Below are positions 18,786 to 27,403 of a stretch of DNA of 64,000 bases, piece after piece (within the stretch, counting starts at the first letter, position 1; every line of letters starts with the position of its first letter). This stretch comes from Beijerinckiaceae bacterium. GTDB lineage: Bacteria; Pseudomonadota; Alphaproteobacteria; Rhizobiales; Beijerinckiaceae. The stretch spans positions 186,001 to 250,000 of the forward strand of contig CANGBX010000001.1 in NCBI GenBank assembly GCA_947452455.1, in the 5' to 3' direction. The translations under genes and the position numbers were made by a program. The notes beneath the pieces are model-generated. The model did not search any database, was not told the origin of the DNA, and saw only the letters and a program-made list of their open reading frames with translations.

Positions 18786-19817
18786 ATGGTCGCATCATGG
18801 CGCCTCATCGCGCCCGCGCTCGCACTGTTTTGTGGGGTGGGATCGACAGCTGCTTATGCGGAAGATTTTTATCGCGGCAAGCGCATCTTCGTCATTTGCT
18901 CATCCGCGCCGGGTGGGGGCTATGATCAATTGGCGCGCCTGTTGTCGCGTCATATCGCGCGCTATATTCCTGGCGAGCCAACTGTGGTTGTGCAGAACAT
19001 GCCGGGTGCTGAAGGCATCAAGGCTGCCAATTACATTTACAATTTGGCACCGCAGGATGGCACCTATATTGGCGGGCTGCCGCGAACCATATCCATGACA
19101 AAGCTTTATGGACTGCATGATCATGGCGTGCAATTTGATCCAGAAAAGTTTCATTGGCTGGGGTCGCTCAAGCGCGACACCGGTATTTTGGTCGTGAATA
19201 CGAAATCGGGCATTGCTACCGCACAAGATCTGAAAACCCATTCTGTGAGCGTTAGCTCGCAGGCTGTGACATCCGCCAATTCTGTTTATGCACGCCTGCT
19301 CAATGCGACCTTTGGTTCGCAGCTCAAGCCGGTGGAAGGCTATGAGGGCTCGACGGCTGGACTGCTTGCTGTGGAGCGGGCGGAGGTTGATGGCCATATT
19401 GCCGGTGGTGCAACCGCACCTGTGAAATCGAAGGTGAATGGCTGGATTGCCGCCGGACAGGGTCGCGTTGTCGTCCAATTCGGCTTGCGCCGCGATCCTG
19501 ATTATGCGGATGCGCCAAGTGCTCTGGAACTTGCGCGCGATGAGCGCGCACGGCGTCTACTTGAAACCGCTTTTGTGGAACAGGAAATTGGCAATCCTTA
19601 CGTTCTGGGTCCTAAAGTCCCCGGCGATCGCGTTGCGATATTGGAAAAGGCCTTCGTGACTATGGTGAAGGACGCTGTTTTTCTCGCCGATGCCAAGCAT
19701 GAAGATGCCGATATCCAGGCTATTGATGGTCCGCAGATCGAACATATTCTGAATGCGGCCTATGCAGTGGCGCCCGACATTCTTGAAGAGTTGCGTGCCA
19801 TTGCCCGCGGTAAATAA
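18786..19817 (+). CDS. Tripartite tricarboxylate transporter substrate-binding protein (TctC family)
   Basis: A 343-residue periplasmic binding protein, the third of its family in this locus. The signal peptide ends at about AAYAEDFY. The ligand-binding region starts FVICSSAPGGGYDQLARLLS, followed by QNMPGAEGIKAANYIYNLAP. GGGAGGA lies upstream of ATG 18786, and the gene has its own terminators before and after, so it is a separate transcript. It could be an alternative receptor feeding the single TctAB pair, as in bacteria with many more binding proteins than permeases. The ligand is unknown. Confidence 0.9.
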   Translation: MVASWRLIAPALALFCGVGSTAAYAEDFYRGKRIFVICSSAPGGGYDQLARLLSRHIARYIPGEPTVVVQNMPGAEGIKAANYIYNLAPQDGTYIGGLPRTISMTKLYGLHDHGVQFDPEKFHWLGSLKRDTGILVVNTKSGIATAQDLKTHSVSVSSQAVTSANSVYARLLNATFGSQLKPVEGYEGSTAGLLAVERAEVDGHIAGGATAPVKSKVNGWIAAGQGRVVVQFGLRRDPDYADAPSALELARDERARRLLETAFVEQEIGNPYVLGPKVPGDRVAILEKAFVTMVKDAVFLADAKHEDADIQAIDGPQIEHILNAAYAVAPDILEELRAIARGK

Positions 19818-19820
19818 GCA

Positions 19821-19849
19821 AAAGGCCCGCTTTGACGCGGGCTTTTTTA
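19821..19849 (+). terminator. Rho-independent terminator
   Basis: GCCCGC-tttgac-GCGGGC followed by six T residues, just after the stop codon of the third tctC gene. Confidence 0.85.
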
Positions 19850-19906
19850 TTGCAATGCTCCAAATCTGGACGCCATAATTGTGGCAGTTCAAGGCAAGGA
19901 TTGGCT

Positions 19907-20602
19907 ATGACGCGCATTTTGTCTCTCTTTTCATTTTTCCTTTTCTACTCCGCCGCAGCTTTTGCCCAGCAAGGTCAGGCTGTCGAAATTGGCGGCACGC
20001 GCGTGCTGTTGATGAAACCCAAAGCGCCAACAGCCAGCCTCATTCTCATGCCCGGCGGCGATGGTGTGATCAATGTCACATCGGATGGCCACCTTGGGCG
20101 CATGAAAGGCAATTCTTTGGTGCGCACAGCCGATGATTTTGTGAAGCGCAATTTTCTCGTGCTGATTGTTGATGCGGATACGGATTTGAGTGCAGCTGTT
20201 GATTATATGCGCGCACTCAAACGCCCCGTGATTGTGGCTGGCACAAGCCGCGGCACATTGCGTGCGGCGCAAGGCATTGCCAAAGGCGCGCGGCCCGACA
20301 AGCTGGTCTTGACGTCGGGCATGCTGTCACCTGAATCAGGGCACCGTTCATTGAATGTTGTTAGCGTGCTGGGCACGCCTGACAAATTGCCGCCCACCCT
20401 GATCGTTCATCATCGCTGGGATGGATGCCGTGTGACGTTGCCTGTTGGCGTCGAGCCATTTTTGAAATGGGCAGGCGGCAAGGCGCGCGTGACATGGCTG
20501 GAGGGCGGGGAAACCGAAGGCGATCCTTGCGAGGCCTTTGGCTATCACGGCTTCAACGGAATCGAAGCGCGCATGGTCGCGGCGGTTGCCAGTTTCCGTT
20601 AA
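19907..20602 (+). CDS. Exported alpha/beta-hydrolase-like protein
   Basis: A 231-residue protein with a signal peptide (MTRILSLFSFFLFYSAAAFA, cleavage near AQQ). It carries an alpha/beta-hydrolase nucleophile elbow GTSRGTLRA (Ser near residue 108). A conserved acid/His region is plausible in HHRWDGCRVT and FGYHGFNG. Two Cys in the C-terminal part could form a disulfide in the periplasm. ATG 19907 has an AAGGCAAGGA site 6 bases upstream; a longer in-frame form would destroy the signal peptide. It is a single gene following a terminator. The substrate is unknown; uncharacterised esterase/hydrolase is the safest name. Confidence 0.75.
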   Translation: MTRILSLFSFFLFYSAAAFAQQGQAVEIGGTRVLLMKPKAPTASLILMPGGDGVINVTSDGHLGRMKGNSLVRTADDFVKRNFLVLIVDADTDLSAAVDYMRALKRPVIVAGTSRGTLRAAQGIAKGARPDKLVLTSGMLSPESGHRSLNVVSVLGTPDKLPPTLIVHHRWDGCRVTLPVGVEPFLKWAGGKARVTWLEGGETEGDPCEAFGYHGFNGIEARMVAAVASFR

Positions 20603-20613
20603 GGCAAAAAAGA

Positions 20614-20639
20614 AGCCGCCGGCGAGACGCCTGGCGGCT
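20614..20639. terminator. Hairpin after the hydrolase gene (possible terminator)
   Basis: AGCCGCCGGCG-aga-CGCC(T)GGCGGCT forms an 11-bp stem with one bulge, 11 bases after the stop codon. The A-run is on the upstream side and there is no T-run downstream, so termination on the plus strand is uncertain. The rest of the gap up to 20900 shows no gene. Confidence 0.5.
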
Positions 20640-20900
20640 GAAGTCGGGGAGGAAACGCGCCAAGGGCGCAGGACCAACGTTGAATCTTTTGCTGATGCGA
20701 AACAAGCACTAAAGTAAGCTTTGCATTTGATTGCTGCGATCTGTTGCAAATTCGTCATCGACTTTTGTTCACGACCGGTCAGCGCAGAGTCAAAGGTCTT
20801 AGGTCTTCCGAACGGGCTTGTTGGCGATGGCTTGCATCACGCAGCGTGACTTGTCATGGTCCGCCCAAGTTTCAGTTTTCAAAAAAGTGAGGAGGCAGGA

Positions 20901-21194
20901 ATGCCCAAGGGCTACATTATTGTGCGCGTCGATGTGAAAGATCCGGAAGCCTATGCCCGCTATGCGGCGGCCACCGCCGATGCTGTTAAGAAATATGGCG
21001 CCCGCCCGCTGGTGCGTGGCGGCAAGCATGAGGCACTGGAGGGCACGGCCCGCACGCGCAATGTGGTCATGGAATTCGACAGCTACGACCAAGCCCGCGC
21101 CTATTATCATTCGCCCGAATATCAGGCTGCCCGCCAGCACCGCATTGGTGCTGCCGAGGGTGAATTTGTGCTGGTCGAGGGTTTTGACGCCTAA
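20901..21194 (+). CDS. DUF1330 family protein
   Basis: A 97-residue small soluble protein of the DUF1330 family, a dimeric ferredoxin-like alpha/beta-barrel fold. Family marks are KGYIIVRVDVKDPEAYARYA, the central GGKHEALEG and the C-terminal FDSYDQARAYYHSPEYQAAR. The biochemical role of the family is not established. GGAGG lies 5 bases before ATG 20901. The gene is free-standing between two short intergenic regions, so the context gives no functional hint. Confidence 0.88.
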   Translation: MPKGYIIVRVDVKDPEAYARYAAATADAVKKYGARPLVRGGKHEALEGTARTRNVVMEFDSYDQARAYYHSPEYQAARQHRIGAAEGEFVLVEGFDA

Positions 21195-21354
21195 GAGTGA
21201 GGCAGGCTGCCGCCCATTTCGGCGGCGCACACAATCTTTCCGCACTGCAATAAGACTGGTCGGGGTTAACCTGATGTCACGGGATTACTGGTGATTGAGT
21301 CATCCTCTCTCAACAGGTCCCGGCTAGTCTGACCTCTTTCAGTGGGGGATTGTG

Positions 21355-21489
21355 ATGAAAAGATTTTCAGAAGTTGCCGGTTTGGTCGCGGGGCTTGCGC
21401 TCTTCCTCGGGACCTTGGTTGTTGCCGAGGCCTATGTCTCGCGCAGCGAGCCCTTCCAGACGGCAGCGCTCGAAGAACAAGCGCATTGA
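21355..21489 (+). CDS. Small single-helix membrane or secreted peptide (44 aa)
   Basis: A 44-codon open frame reading MKRFSEVAGLVAGLALFLGT then a hydrophobic LVVAEAY and a polar tail ending in EEQAH. It has a purine-rich site (AGTGGGGGA) 6 bases before ATG 21355; a GTG one codon earlier is possible. A strong terminator starts directly after the stop codon, so it looks like a complete small transcription unit. The peptide has one hydrophobic segment with N-terminal Lys-Arg. It may be a membrane microprotein or a cleaved signal peptide with a short mature tail. I do not recognise a family. Confidence 0.6.
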   Translation: MKRFSEVAGLVAGLALFLGTLVVAEAYVSRSEPFQTAALEEQAH

Positions 21490-21490
21490 T

Positions 21491-21517
21491 AAAGGGGCCG
21501 GTGAAAACCGGCCCTTT
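21491..21517 (+). terminator. Rho-independent terminator after small gene
   Basis: GGGGCCGGT-gaaa-ACCGGCCC with A-rich lead and T-rich tail, beginning 2 bases after the stop codon of the 44-residue peptide. Confidence 0.82.
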
Positions 21518-21623
21518 GTCATTTCAACCTGACTGCGCGCGAGCTCTTTCAGAACACGCTCTCGGTTGGTGGTTTGCGCTGACCTGACACATTACGGTGC
21601 CTCTTTGTTTTGAGGAGGTGCGC

Positions 21624-21914
21624 ATGCGGTTTTTGGTTTGTTGTGTGGCGATGTTGGGTTTTGTGGCCACATCCAATGCCGGATATGCGCTCGATTGTTC
21701 CAAGGCCAATTGCTACGGCAAGAAACTCGCGGGTGCCTACACATTGGCCTCGGGCGATACTTGCCAAAACTTGTTTCAGAAGGGCAAGCTGAATTTTTAC
21801 AGTGCGACGCAAGTTGAAACGATCAATAGGCCGCTCTCAAATTTTACCTGCACGAATGCCAAAGCGGGTCAGCTCATCTGCTACCCTTCCGTGAAGGGTG
21901 GCGCGAAGTGCTGA
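21624..21914 (+). CDS. Small secreted cysteine-rich LysM-like protein
   Basis: A 96-residue exported protein with signal peptide MRFLVCCVAMLGFVATSNAGYA. The mature part has six Cys. Its spacing follows the LysM carbohydrate-binding module as found in fungal and plant proteins: YTLASGDTCQNLFQ, a VETINRPL segment in place of the usual Asn-Pro, then C...AGQLICYPS. The role is unknown; LysM modules bind N-acetylglucosamine polymers such as peptidoglycan. GAGGAGG lies 4 bases before ATG 21624, ruling out the earlier in-frame start at 21597. It has its own terminator. The LysM call comes from pattern reading only, without a profile score. Confidence 0.68.
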   Translation: MRFLVCCVAMLGFVATSNAGYALDCSKANCYGKKLAGAYTLASGDTCQNLFQKGKLNFYSATQVETINRPLSNFTCTNAKAGQLICYPSVKGGAKC

Positions 21915-21917
21915 ATG

Positions 21918-21947
21918 AAAAAGGGCCGGTTAAAACCGGCCCTTTTG
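21918..21947. terminator. Bidirectional rho-independent terminator
   Basis: AAAAGGGCCGGT-taaa-ACCGGCCCTTTT lies between the convergent LysM-like and DoxX genes. The A and T runs on the two sides suit both strands. Confidence 0.87.
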
Positions 21948-21953
21948 TTCTTC

Positions 21954-22415
21954 TCAGAGCTCTTTGCCCAGCAGCCGGTCGGCTGACCATGGTCCGCCAC
22001 CGCGCAGGGCGATGGCAAAGCACATGATGCCCCAGAGCAGCGTGTATTCATAACCCTTGGACAGCCATCCAAAACCATTGCCCCAATAAACAACAAAGGT
22101 CAGGAAGGCCATTTCGATGGCGTTCGCGGCGGCAAAGAAGCGCGTGAACAGGCCCAGCATAATGCAGATGCCGCCAAGTCCTTCAACAAAGGTCAGGAAG
22201 AAGGACAGCGGGAAATTGATGTCGGCCAGATAGGGCACGGTGATATTGAGCTGCTTGGTCTGGGCTTCCATGCCGCGCATGACTTTTCCATAGCCATGCA
22301 CTGCCAGCACCCAGCCCACGCCCACACGCACGACGACCCAAGAGAAGGGTACGGAAAAATTATAGAAGCGCGCCAGTTTGGGAAAGAAGAGCGCGGGTTC
22401 CCGGTCGAGTTTCAT
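21954..22415 (-). CDS. DoxX family membrane protein
   Basis: A 153-residue integral membrane protein with four predicted helices, typical of DoxX/DoxD-like proteins. Examples are VVVRVGVGWVLAVHGYGKVM, FPLSFFLTFVEGLGGICIML and the Gly-Phe turn GLFTRFFAAANAIEM. The family includes subunits of thiosulfate:quinone oxidoreductase and many proteins linked to redox or thiol stress, but most members have no assigned function. It is a single gene, convergent with the LysM-like gene. The upstream 200 bases before the GT17 gene hold no recognisable gene. Confidence 0.88.
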   Translation of the reverse strand: MKLDREPALFFPKLARFYNFSVPFSWVVVRVGVGWVLAVHGYGKVMRGMEAQTKQLNITVPYLADINFPLSFFLTFVEGLGGICIMLGLFTRFFAAANAIEMAFLTFVVYWGNGFGWLSKGYEYTLLWGIMCFAIALRGGGPWSADRLLGKEL

Positions 22416-22614
22416 AGGTCCTCCTCGGTGGGAATCTTATTCGTTCTTCTCGATTCCCTTGGGAAGTAGTTTACAGGGGCTGCGCGCCAGAGGGAAGGCC
22501 AACGGGGGGGCTGTTGGGGGTGTGGGATGCGCTAGCTTGGGGCTTTTTTGGTTTGCATCCAGCCGCCATTGGCCTAGTAATGCAATCAAAGTCCCGCTCT
22601 CATCATCGAAGTTC

Positions 22615-23496
22615 ATGCTGTTCGACTGTTTTACCTTTTATAATGAGCTCGACCTCCTTGAGGTTCGGCTGCATGAGCATCATGCGGCTGTTGACCACTT
22701 TGTTCTCGTCGAAGCGCGCCAAACATTCCAAGGTGTGCCCAAGGAGCTTGTTTTCGAGGCGAACAAGCAACGTTTCGCACCTTTTCTCGATAAGATTATC
22801 CATGTTGTTGTAGATTTCCCCCAGCAGATTTCGCTGAATTATTACAAAAATAGCAATCCTGCCTGGAACCGTGAATTCTTCCAACGCGATGCGATAGCAA
22901 CTGGCTTGCGCGATGCGAAGCCGGGTGATCTGATCATGATTTCGGACGTAGATGAAATTGTTCGTTCAGATATCCTCGCGAGCGCTGTGGCTTCGCATCA
23001 ACATTCTGAGATCACGTTTTTTGAAATGCCGATATTTCAATTCTGCGTTGATCGTCCGACGATCTATAGGCATGATCGACACAGCGATTATTTGTGGATC
23101 GGGCCGCGCATCATTGATTTTTCTCTATTTAGTACAGCGCAAAATGTACGCATGGCGCGCGCCTTTCAGTTTGATCGTTGGCCGACAGCTTGGTTTACAA
23201 AGCTCGTCACAATGATAAAAAATTGGCGCAAGCGTGATTTTTGGGCCAAGCCCATCATCATTCGCAACGCAGGCTGGCATTTCACTTCTATGGGAAGCTG
23301 GGAAAATTACCGCAACAAAATTCAGTCATATAACCACCCTGAATTTTTGAATGATGAAAAATTCAAAAGCGAAGAAGCTTTCCGTGAATTGGGCTATGCT
23401 CAGACAGTCGATTACCCTTTTGAGGATTTGCCCAAGTTCATCCGCCAAAATCAGGATCGCTTTATTTTCTTCGGTGCGGATCGGATTGCGGGTTGA
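22615..23496 (+). CDS. Glycosyltransferase family 17 protein
   Basis: A 293-residue protein of glycosyltransferase family 17, named after the eukaryotic beta-1,4-mannosyl-glycoprotein N-acetylglucosaminyltransferase. Marks are MLFDCFTFYNELDLLEVRL, HFVLVEARQTFQG, the acidic LIMISDVDEIVR and a C-terminal GWHFTSMGSWENYRNKIQS. Bacterial members are thought to decorate surface polysaccharides; donor and acceptor are unknown here. The start is set by the family's usual M-x-D-x-F opening; no good ribosome site precedes it. The gene is AT-richer than its neighbours and stands alone beside tRNA-Thr, which suggests it was acquired. Confidence 0.88.
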   Translation: MLFDCFTFYNELDLLEVRLHEHHAAVDHFVLVEARQTFQGVPKELVFEANKQRFAPFLDKIIHVVVDFPQQISLNYYKNSNPAWNREFFQRDAIATGLRDAKPGDLIMISDVDEIVRSDILASAVASHQHSEITFFEMPIFQFCVDRPTIYRHDRHSDYLWIGPRIIDFSLFSTAQNVRMARAFQFDRWPTAWFTKLVTMIKNWRKRDFWAKPIIIRNAGWHFTSMGSWENYRNKIQSYNHPEFLNDEKFKSEEAFRELGYAQTVDYPFEDLPKFIRQNQDRFIFFGADRIAG

Positions 23497-23640
23497 GGCC
23501 TGGGTAATCCGCTCGACGTGAACGGTAAGCGAACAAAGCCCACGGATTTTTTCACGCTGATTGGTGCCATTTTTTTCCGAAATATGCCAAATGCAGTATT
23601 CGCCGTTTAGGCAAGATGCGTGATCTTTCAGGGAGAATAA

Positions 23641-23715
<75 letters not shown>

Positions 23716-23886
23716 GTTTTGGGCAGTCGGGCCTAGCCCTTTCGCGCAATGTGGGCGCCTTTTGCCACAGGGGGCAGGGTATGGCAAGCGCACCCAAGGG
23801 GCGGGCCTTGTTGCTTGAAGGCCTCTCTCTTCTCCCCTAAAAAGCGGCGCGCTTGCCCGGTCAGGGACGAGACGACAGGATGCCCC

Positions 23887-24057
23887 ATGAGTGATTCGGC
23901 TGAGAATAAAATGTCAGCGCATGTTCTGGCTGCCAAAGCGGCTGAAAAGGTGCGTCTGGCCAAGGCGCTCAAGGCCAATCTGGCGCGCCGCAAGGCGCAG
24001 ACCCGTGCGCGGGCGGACGAGGGCTCTGCAAAAACCTCCGGTGACGGGCAGGAATGA
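23887..24057 (+). CDS. Small basic hypothetical protein upstream of murA
   Basis: A 56-residue, strongly basic, Ala/Lys/Arg-rich helical protein (AAKAAEKVRLAKALKANLARR) with an acidic tail. Small proteins of this look sit just upstream of murA in several Hyphomicrobiales genomes, as I recall; I could not check this by search. ATG 23887 starts the charged part; the in-frame extension to 23749 overlaps the tRNA-Thr flank and looks unlike protein. It is likely co-transcribed with murA, 73 bases downstream. No function can be given. Confidence 0.6.
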   Translation: MSDSAENKMSAHVLAAKAAEKVRLAKALKANLARRKAQTRARADEGSAKTSGDGQE

Positions 24058-24129
24058 GTTTTGCCCTTATTGCCGCCATGTTCTGGGTTGAGGTCGTGGC
24101 CGAGCTTTGATGCCTTTTTGTGAGGTGAG

Positions 24130-25425
24130 ATGGATCGCATACGCATTGTCGGCGGCAAGCCGCTGAATGGCATCATTCCGATTTCGGGCGCGAAAAATGC
24201 CGCGCTGCCGTTGATGATCGCCTCGCTGCTGACACCAGACACACTGACGCTCGAAAATGTGCCGCGTCTGGCCGACGTCAGCCAGCTCAATCGCATTCTG
24301 GGCAATCATGGCGTCGACTACCGGCTGGAAGGCAAGCGCGTGGGCGATGCGCCCCATGCCGGCCAGACCATTCATCTCGATGCCAAAACCATTGTCGACA
24401 CGACAGCACCCTACGAGCTTGTCTCGCGCATGCGCGCGTCTTTCTGGGTCATTGCGCCGCTGCTCGCGCGCATGGGCGTGGCGAAAGTCTCGTTGCCCGG
24501 TGGTTGCGCCATTGGCACACGCCCCGTCGATCTCCTGCTCATGGTGCTCGAAAAGCTCGGCGCCAATATCGAGATTGAAGGCGGCTATGTTTTGGCCGAT
24601 GCCAAAAAGGGCCTCGTCGGCGGAGTGATCGATTTCCCGAAAGTGACTGTGGGCGGCACGCATACAGCGCTGATGGCGGCTGCACTCGCCAAGGGTCATA
24701 CGAAAATCACCAATGCGGCTTGCGAGCCCGAGGTGAAAGATCTTGCTGATTGCCTCGTGAAAATGGGCGCAAAAATCTCCGGCGCCGGTACGCCGACCAT
24801 CGAGATTGAAGGCGTGACCTCGCTGCATGGCGCGCGTCATGAAGTGCTACCAGATCGCATTGAAGCGGGCACTTATGCTTGCGCGGTTGCGATGACGGGC
24901 GGCGATGTGTTGCTGGCTGGCGCACGCGAAGATCTGCTGCCCAATGCGCTGGATGTCTTGCGCCGCACGGGTGCGCGCATTGAAGAAACGCCTGAGGGCC
25001 TGCGCGTATCGCGCGAGGCTGGCATCATTCGCCCCGTGGATGTGATCACGGCGCCATTTCCCGGTTTCCCGACGGATTTGCAGGCGCAATTCATGGCGTT
25101 GATGACGCGCGCTCAGGGCACATCGCGCATTACGGAAACGATTTTCGAAAACCGCTTCATGCATGTGCAAGAGCTCGCGCGTCTGGGCGCGCGCATCAAG
25201 CTCGATGGCGATGTGGCGATTGTCGAAGGCAGGCCGAAACTGGCGGGTGCGCAAGTGATGGCAACAGATTTGCGCGCCTCTGTGTCGCTGGTGATCGCGG
25301 CTTTGGCTGCGGAAGGCGAGACCATCGTGCACCGCGTCTATCATCTGGATCGCGGCTTCGAGCAGCTGGAAGAAAAGCTGCAAGCTTGCGGGGCCACCGT
25401 CGAGCGCCTGCGCGAGCCGGGCTAA
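24130..25425 (+). CDS. murA: UDP-N-acetylglucosamine 1-carboxyvinyltransferase
   Basis: A 431-residue EPSP-synthase-fold enzyme that transfers enolpyruvate from PEP to UDP-GlcNAc, the first committed step of peptidoglycan synthesis in the cytoplasm. Seen are the substrate-binding [10 protein letters not shown] near residue 20 and the catalytic loop [13 protein letters not shown] with the Cys that fosfomycin alkylates. [16 protein letters not shown] and [13 protein letters not shown] also fit. Length and motifs match the family exactly. GTGAGGTGAG precedes ATG 24130. It heads the murA - DUF2948 - hisD - UPF0262 - phosphatase cluster. Confidence 0.97.
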   Translation: MDRIRIVGGKPLNGIIPISGAKNAALPLMIASLLTPDTLTLENVPRLADVSQLNRILGNHGVDYRLEGKRVGDAPHAGQTIHLDAKTIVDTTAPYELVSRMRASFWVIAPLLARMGVAKVSLPGGCAIGTRPVDLLLMVLEKLGANIEIEGGYVLADAKKGLVGGVIDFPKVTVGGTHTALMAAALAKGHTKITNAACEPEVKDLADCLVKMGAKISGAGTPTIEIEGVTSLHGARHEVLPDRIEAGTYACAVAMTGGDVLLAGAREDLLPNALDVLRRTGARIEETPEGLRVSREAGIIRPVDVITAPFPGFPTDLQAQFMALMTRAQGTSRITETIFENRFMHVQELARLGARIKLDGDVAIVEGRPKLAGAQVMATDLRASVSLVIAALAAEGETIVHRVYHLDRGFEQLEEKLQACGATVERLREPG

Positions 25426-25430
25426 ATCTA

Positions 25431-25526
25431 GCCCGTCATTGCGAGCGTCAGCGAAGCAATCCAGAGGCCTCACGTGCGGCCTTTGGATTGCCGCGTCGCC
25501 TGCGGCTCCTCGGAAGGACGGGCGGG
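25431..25526. repeat. Dispersed palindromic repeat, copy 1
   Basis: Right after the murA stop lies an imperfect long inverted repeat. The left arm is CGTCATTGCGAGCG...AGCAATCCAG, the centre GGCCTCACGTGCGGCC, and the right arm GGATTGCCGCGTCGCC...CGGACGGG-like. The same arms recur at four other places in this window. The element may form a large hairpin in RNA. Confidence 0.8.
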
Positions 25527-25594
25527 GGCATTAGCCCCCAAGCTTGCCCCTGCCTCTGGCTGCCGCTAACACGGTGGCAGGATGGGGTTTCACC

Positions 25595-26080
25595 ATGGCA
25601 ACGGATCAAGTGGACGGGAAAATGGGTGAGGGCGAGGCGCCTCTGCGCCTGATTGCGCTCGATCCCGCAGATCTCGATGCGCTTTCCACCAATTTGCAGG
25701 ATGCCGTGGTGCGGGTAGCCGATCTCGCCTTTTTGCCGGCCCAGCGCCGCTTTGCCCTGCTGGCCTCCCGCTTCGACTGGGTGGCCGCCGAGCACGGCTC
25801 GATGGAGCGCCGCCGGGCGGGCCTGCACTTCGACAATGTCACGCGTGTCGCCTCGACAGGCTTTGACCGGTCGAATAGGGAAGGGGTGCTCAACCTCCTC
25901 TCCCTCGCCTTCTATGAAGGAGAGGCTCCGGCGGGCACGATTGAGCTCGTCTTTTCGGGTGGCGCAGCCATCCGGCTCGAGGTTGAATGCGTAGATGCGC
26001 AGATGCGCGATCTTGGGCCCCGCTGGGCCGCAGCCCATCGTCCGGGCCATGCGATCGATGATGCCCCCGAAGGGCACTGA
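25595..26080 (+). CDS. DUF2948 family protein
   Basis: A 161-residue soluble protein of the alphaproteobacterial DUF2948 family. Marks are LRLIALDPADLDALSTNLQD, the phase LPAQRRFALLASRFDW and a C-terminal IRLEVECVDAQMRDLGPRW. No biochemical role is known to me. In Hyphomicrobiales it typically stands between murA and hisD, exactly as here. ATG 25595 is chosen because the longer in-frame start at 25544 adds only a non-conserved tail read through the repeat region. It is separated from murA by a palindromic repeat and lies 24 bases before hisD. Confidence 0.88.
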   Translation: MATDQVDGKMGEGEAPLRLIALDPADLDALSTNLQDAVVRVADLAFLPAQRRFALLASRFDWVAAEHGSMERRRAGLHFDNVTRVASTGFDRSNREGVLNLLSLAFYEGEAPAGTIELVFSGGAAIRLEVECVDAQMRDLGPRWAAAHRPGHAIDDAPEGH

Positions 26081-26104
26081 AACGAAATTGTTGGAGTGAT
26101 GCGA

Positions 26105-27397
26105 ATGGTGATGCGGCTCGACATGAATGAGCCCGGTTTTGCGGCGCGCTTCGATGCGCTTCTCGCGATGAAGCGGGAAGTGTCGGAAGAAGTGGATATC
26201 GCTGTGCGCGACATTATCGCCGATGTGGTGAAACGCGGCGATGCGGCACTGATCGATACTTCGAAACGCTTTGATCGCGTCGATCTGTCGGGTGGTCTGC
26301 GTGTCACCGATGCCGAGATTGAGTCAGCAACTTCTGCTTGCGAGCCCAAAGCTCTCGAGGCTTTGCGTCTCGCCCATTCCCGCATCGTCACCTATCATGA
26401 AAAGCAGAAGCCTTCGGACCATCGCTTCACCGATGCGCAAGGTGTCGAGCTCGGCTGGCGTTGGACGGCGATCCAGTCGGTCGGTCTCTATGTGCCCGGC
26501 GGCACAGCGAGCTATCCCTCTTCTGTCTTGATGAATGCAGCGCCAGCCAAAGTTGCTGGCGTCGGCCGCATTGTCATGGTTGTGCCCACACCCGATGGCA
26601 TTTTGAATCCGCTGGTGCTGGCTGCTGCCAAACTCGCGGGCGTTGATGAAATCTATCGCGTCGGCGGGGCGCAGGCTGTTGCCGCACTTGCCTATGGCAC
26701 GCAGTCCATCGCGCCTGTCGCAAAGATTGTGGGCCCCGGCAATGCCTATGTGGCCGCTGCCAAACGTCGTGTCTTCGGCACGGTGGGCATTGATATGATC
26801 GCTGGTCCCTCCGAAGTTGTGGTGATGGCTGATGCTAGCGCTAATCCGGAATGGATTGCAGCTGATCTTCTGGCGCAGGCCGAACATGATACGGCAGCGC
26901 AATCCATTCTTGTGACATCGGATCGCGCTGTGGGCGATGCCGTGATCAAAGCGGTCGAGGGCCAGCTTGCCACGCTGCCGCGCCGCGATATTGCGGCCGC
27001 CAGCTGGAAAGATTATGGCGCCATCATTGATGTGCCGGCGCTTGACCATTCGATTGCCATCATTGATCGCTTGGCACCCGAACATCTCGAAATCATCTCG
27101 ACGGATGCGGATGATCTGACCATGCGCATCACCAATGCAGGTGCGATTTTCATCGGTGGCTATACGCCCGAAGCCATTGGCGATTATGTCGGTGGCTCCA
27201 ACCATGTGTTGCCGACTGCGCGCTCGGCGCGTTTCTCGTCGGGCCTTGGTGTGAATGATTTCGTCAAGCGCACGTCACTCTTGAAATGCTCGCCGGATTC
27301 GCTGCGCGTGTTGGGCCCTGCGGCCGTGGCACTGGGTGAAGCCGAAGGGCTCCATGCTCATGCACGCTCTGTCTCCATCCGCATGAATCTCGGGTGA
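26105..27397 (+). CDS. hisD: Histidinol dehydrogenase
   Basis: A 430-residue zinc enzyme that oxidises L-histidinol to L-histidine in two NAD-dependent steps, the last of histidine synthesis. The signature segment GIDMIAGPSEVVVMADASAN is preceded by VGPGNAYVAAAKRRVFG. The C-terminal Zn/substrate region is GGSNHVLPTARSARFSSGLG. The rest of the his operon is not in the window; hisD is often separate in alphaproteobacteria. Several starts lie close together (GTG 26096, ATG 26099, ATG 26105, ATG 26111). GGAG at 26093 is best spaced for 26105. Confidence 0.96.
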   Translation: MVMRLDMNEPGFAARFDALLAMKREVSEEVDIAVRDIIADVVKRGDAALIDTSKRFDRVDLSGGLRVTDAEIESATSACEPKALEALRLAHSRIVTYHEKQKPSDHRFTDAQGVELGWRWTAIQSVGLYVPGGTASYPSSVLMNAAPAKVAGVGRIVMVVPTPDGILNPLVLAAAKLAGVDEIYRVGGAQAVAALAYGTQSIAPVAKIVGPGNAYVAAAKRRVFGTVGIDMIAGPSEVVVMADASANPEWIAADLLAQAEHDTAAQSILVTSDRAVGDAVIKAVEGQLATLPRRDIAAASWKDYGAIIDVPALDHSIAIIDRLAPEHLEIISTDADDLTMRITNAGAIFIGGYTPEAIGDYVGGSNHVLPTARSARFSSGLGVNDFVKRTSLLKCSPDSLRVLGPAAVALGEAEGLHAHARSVSIRMNLG

Positions 27398-27403
27398 GGA
27401 TAA

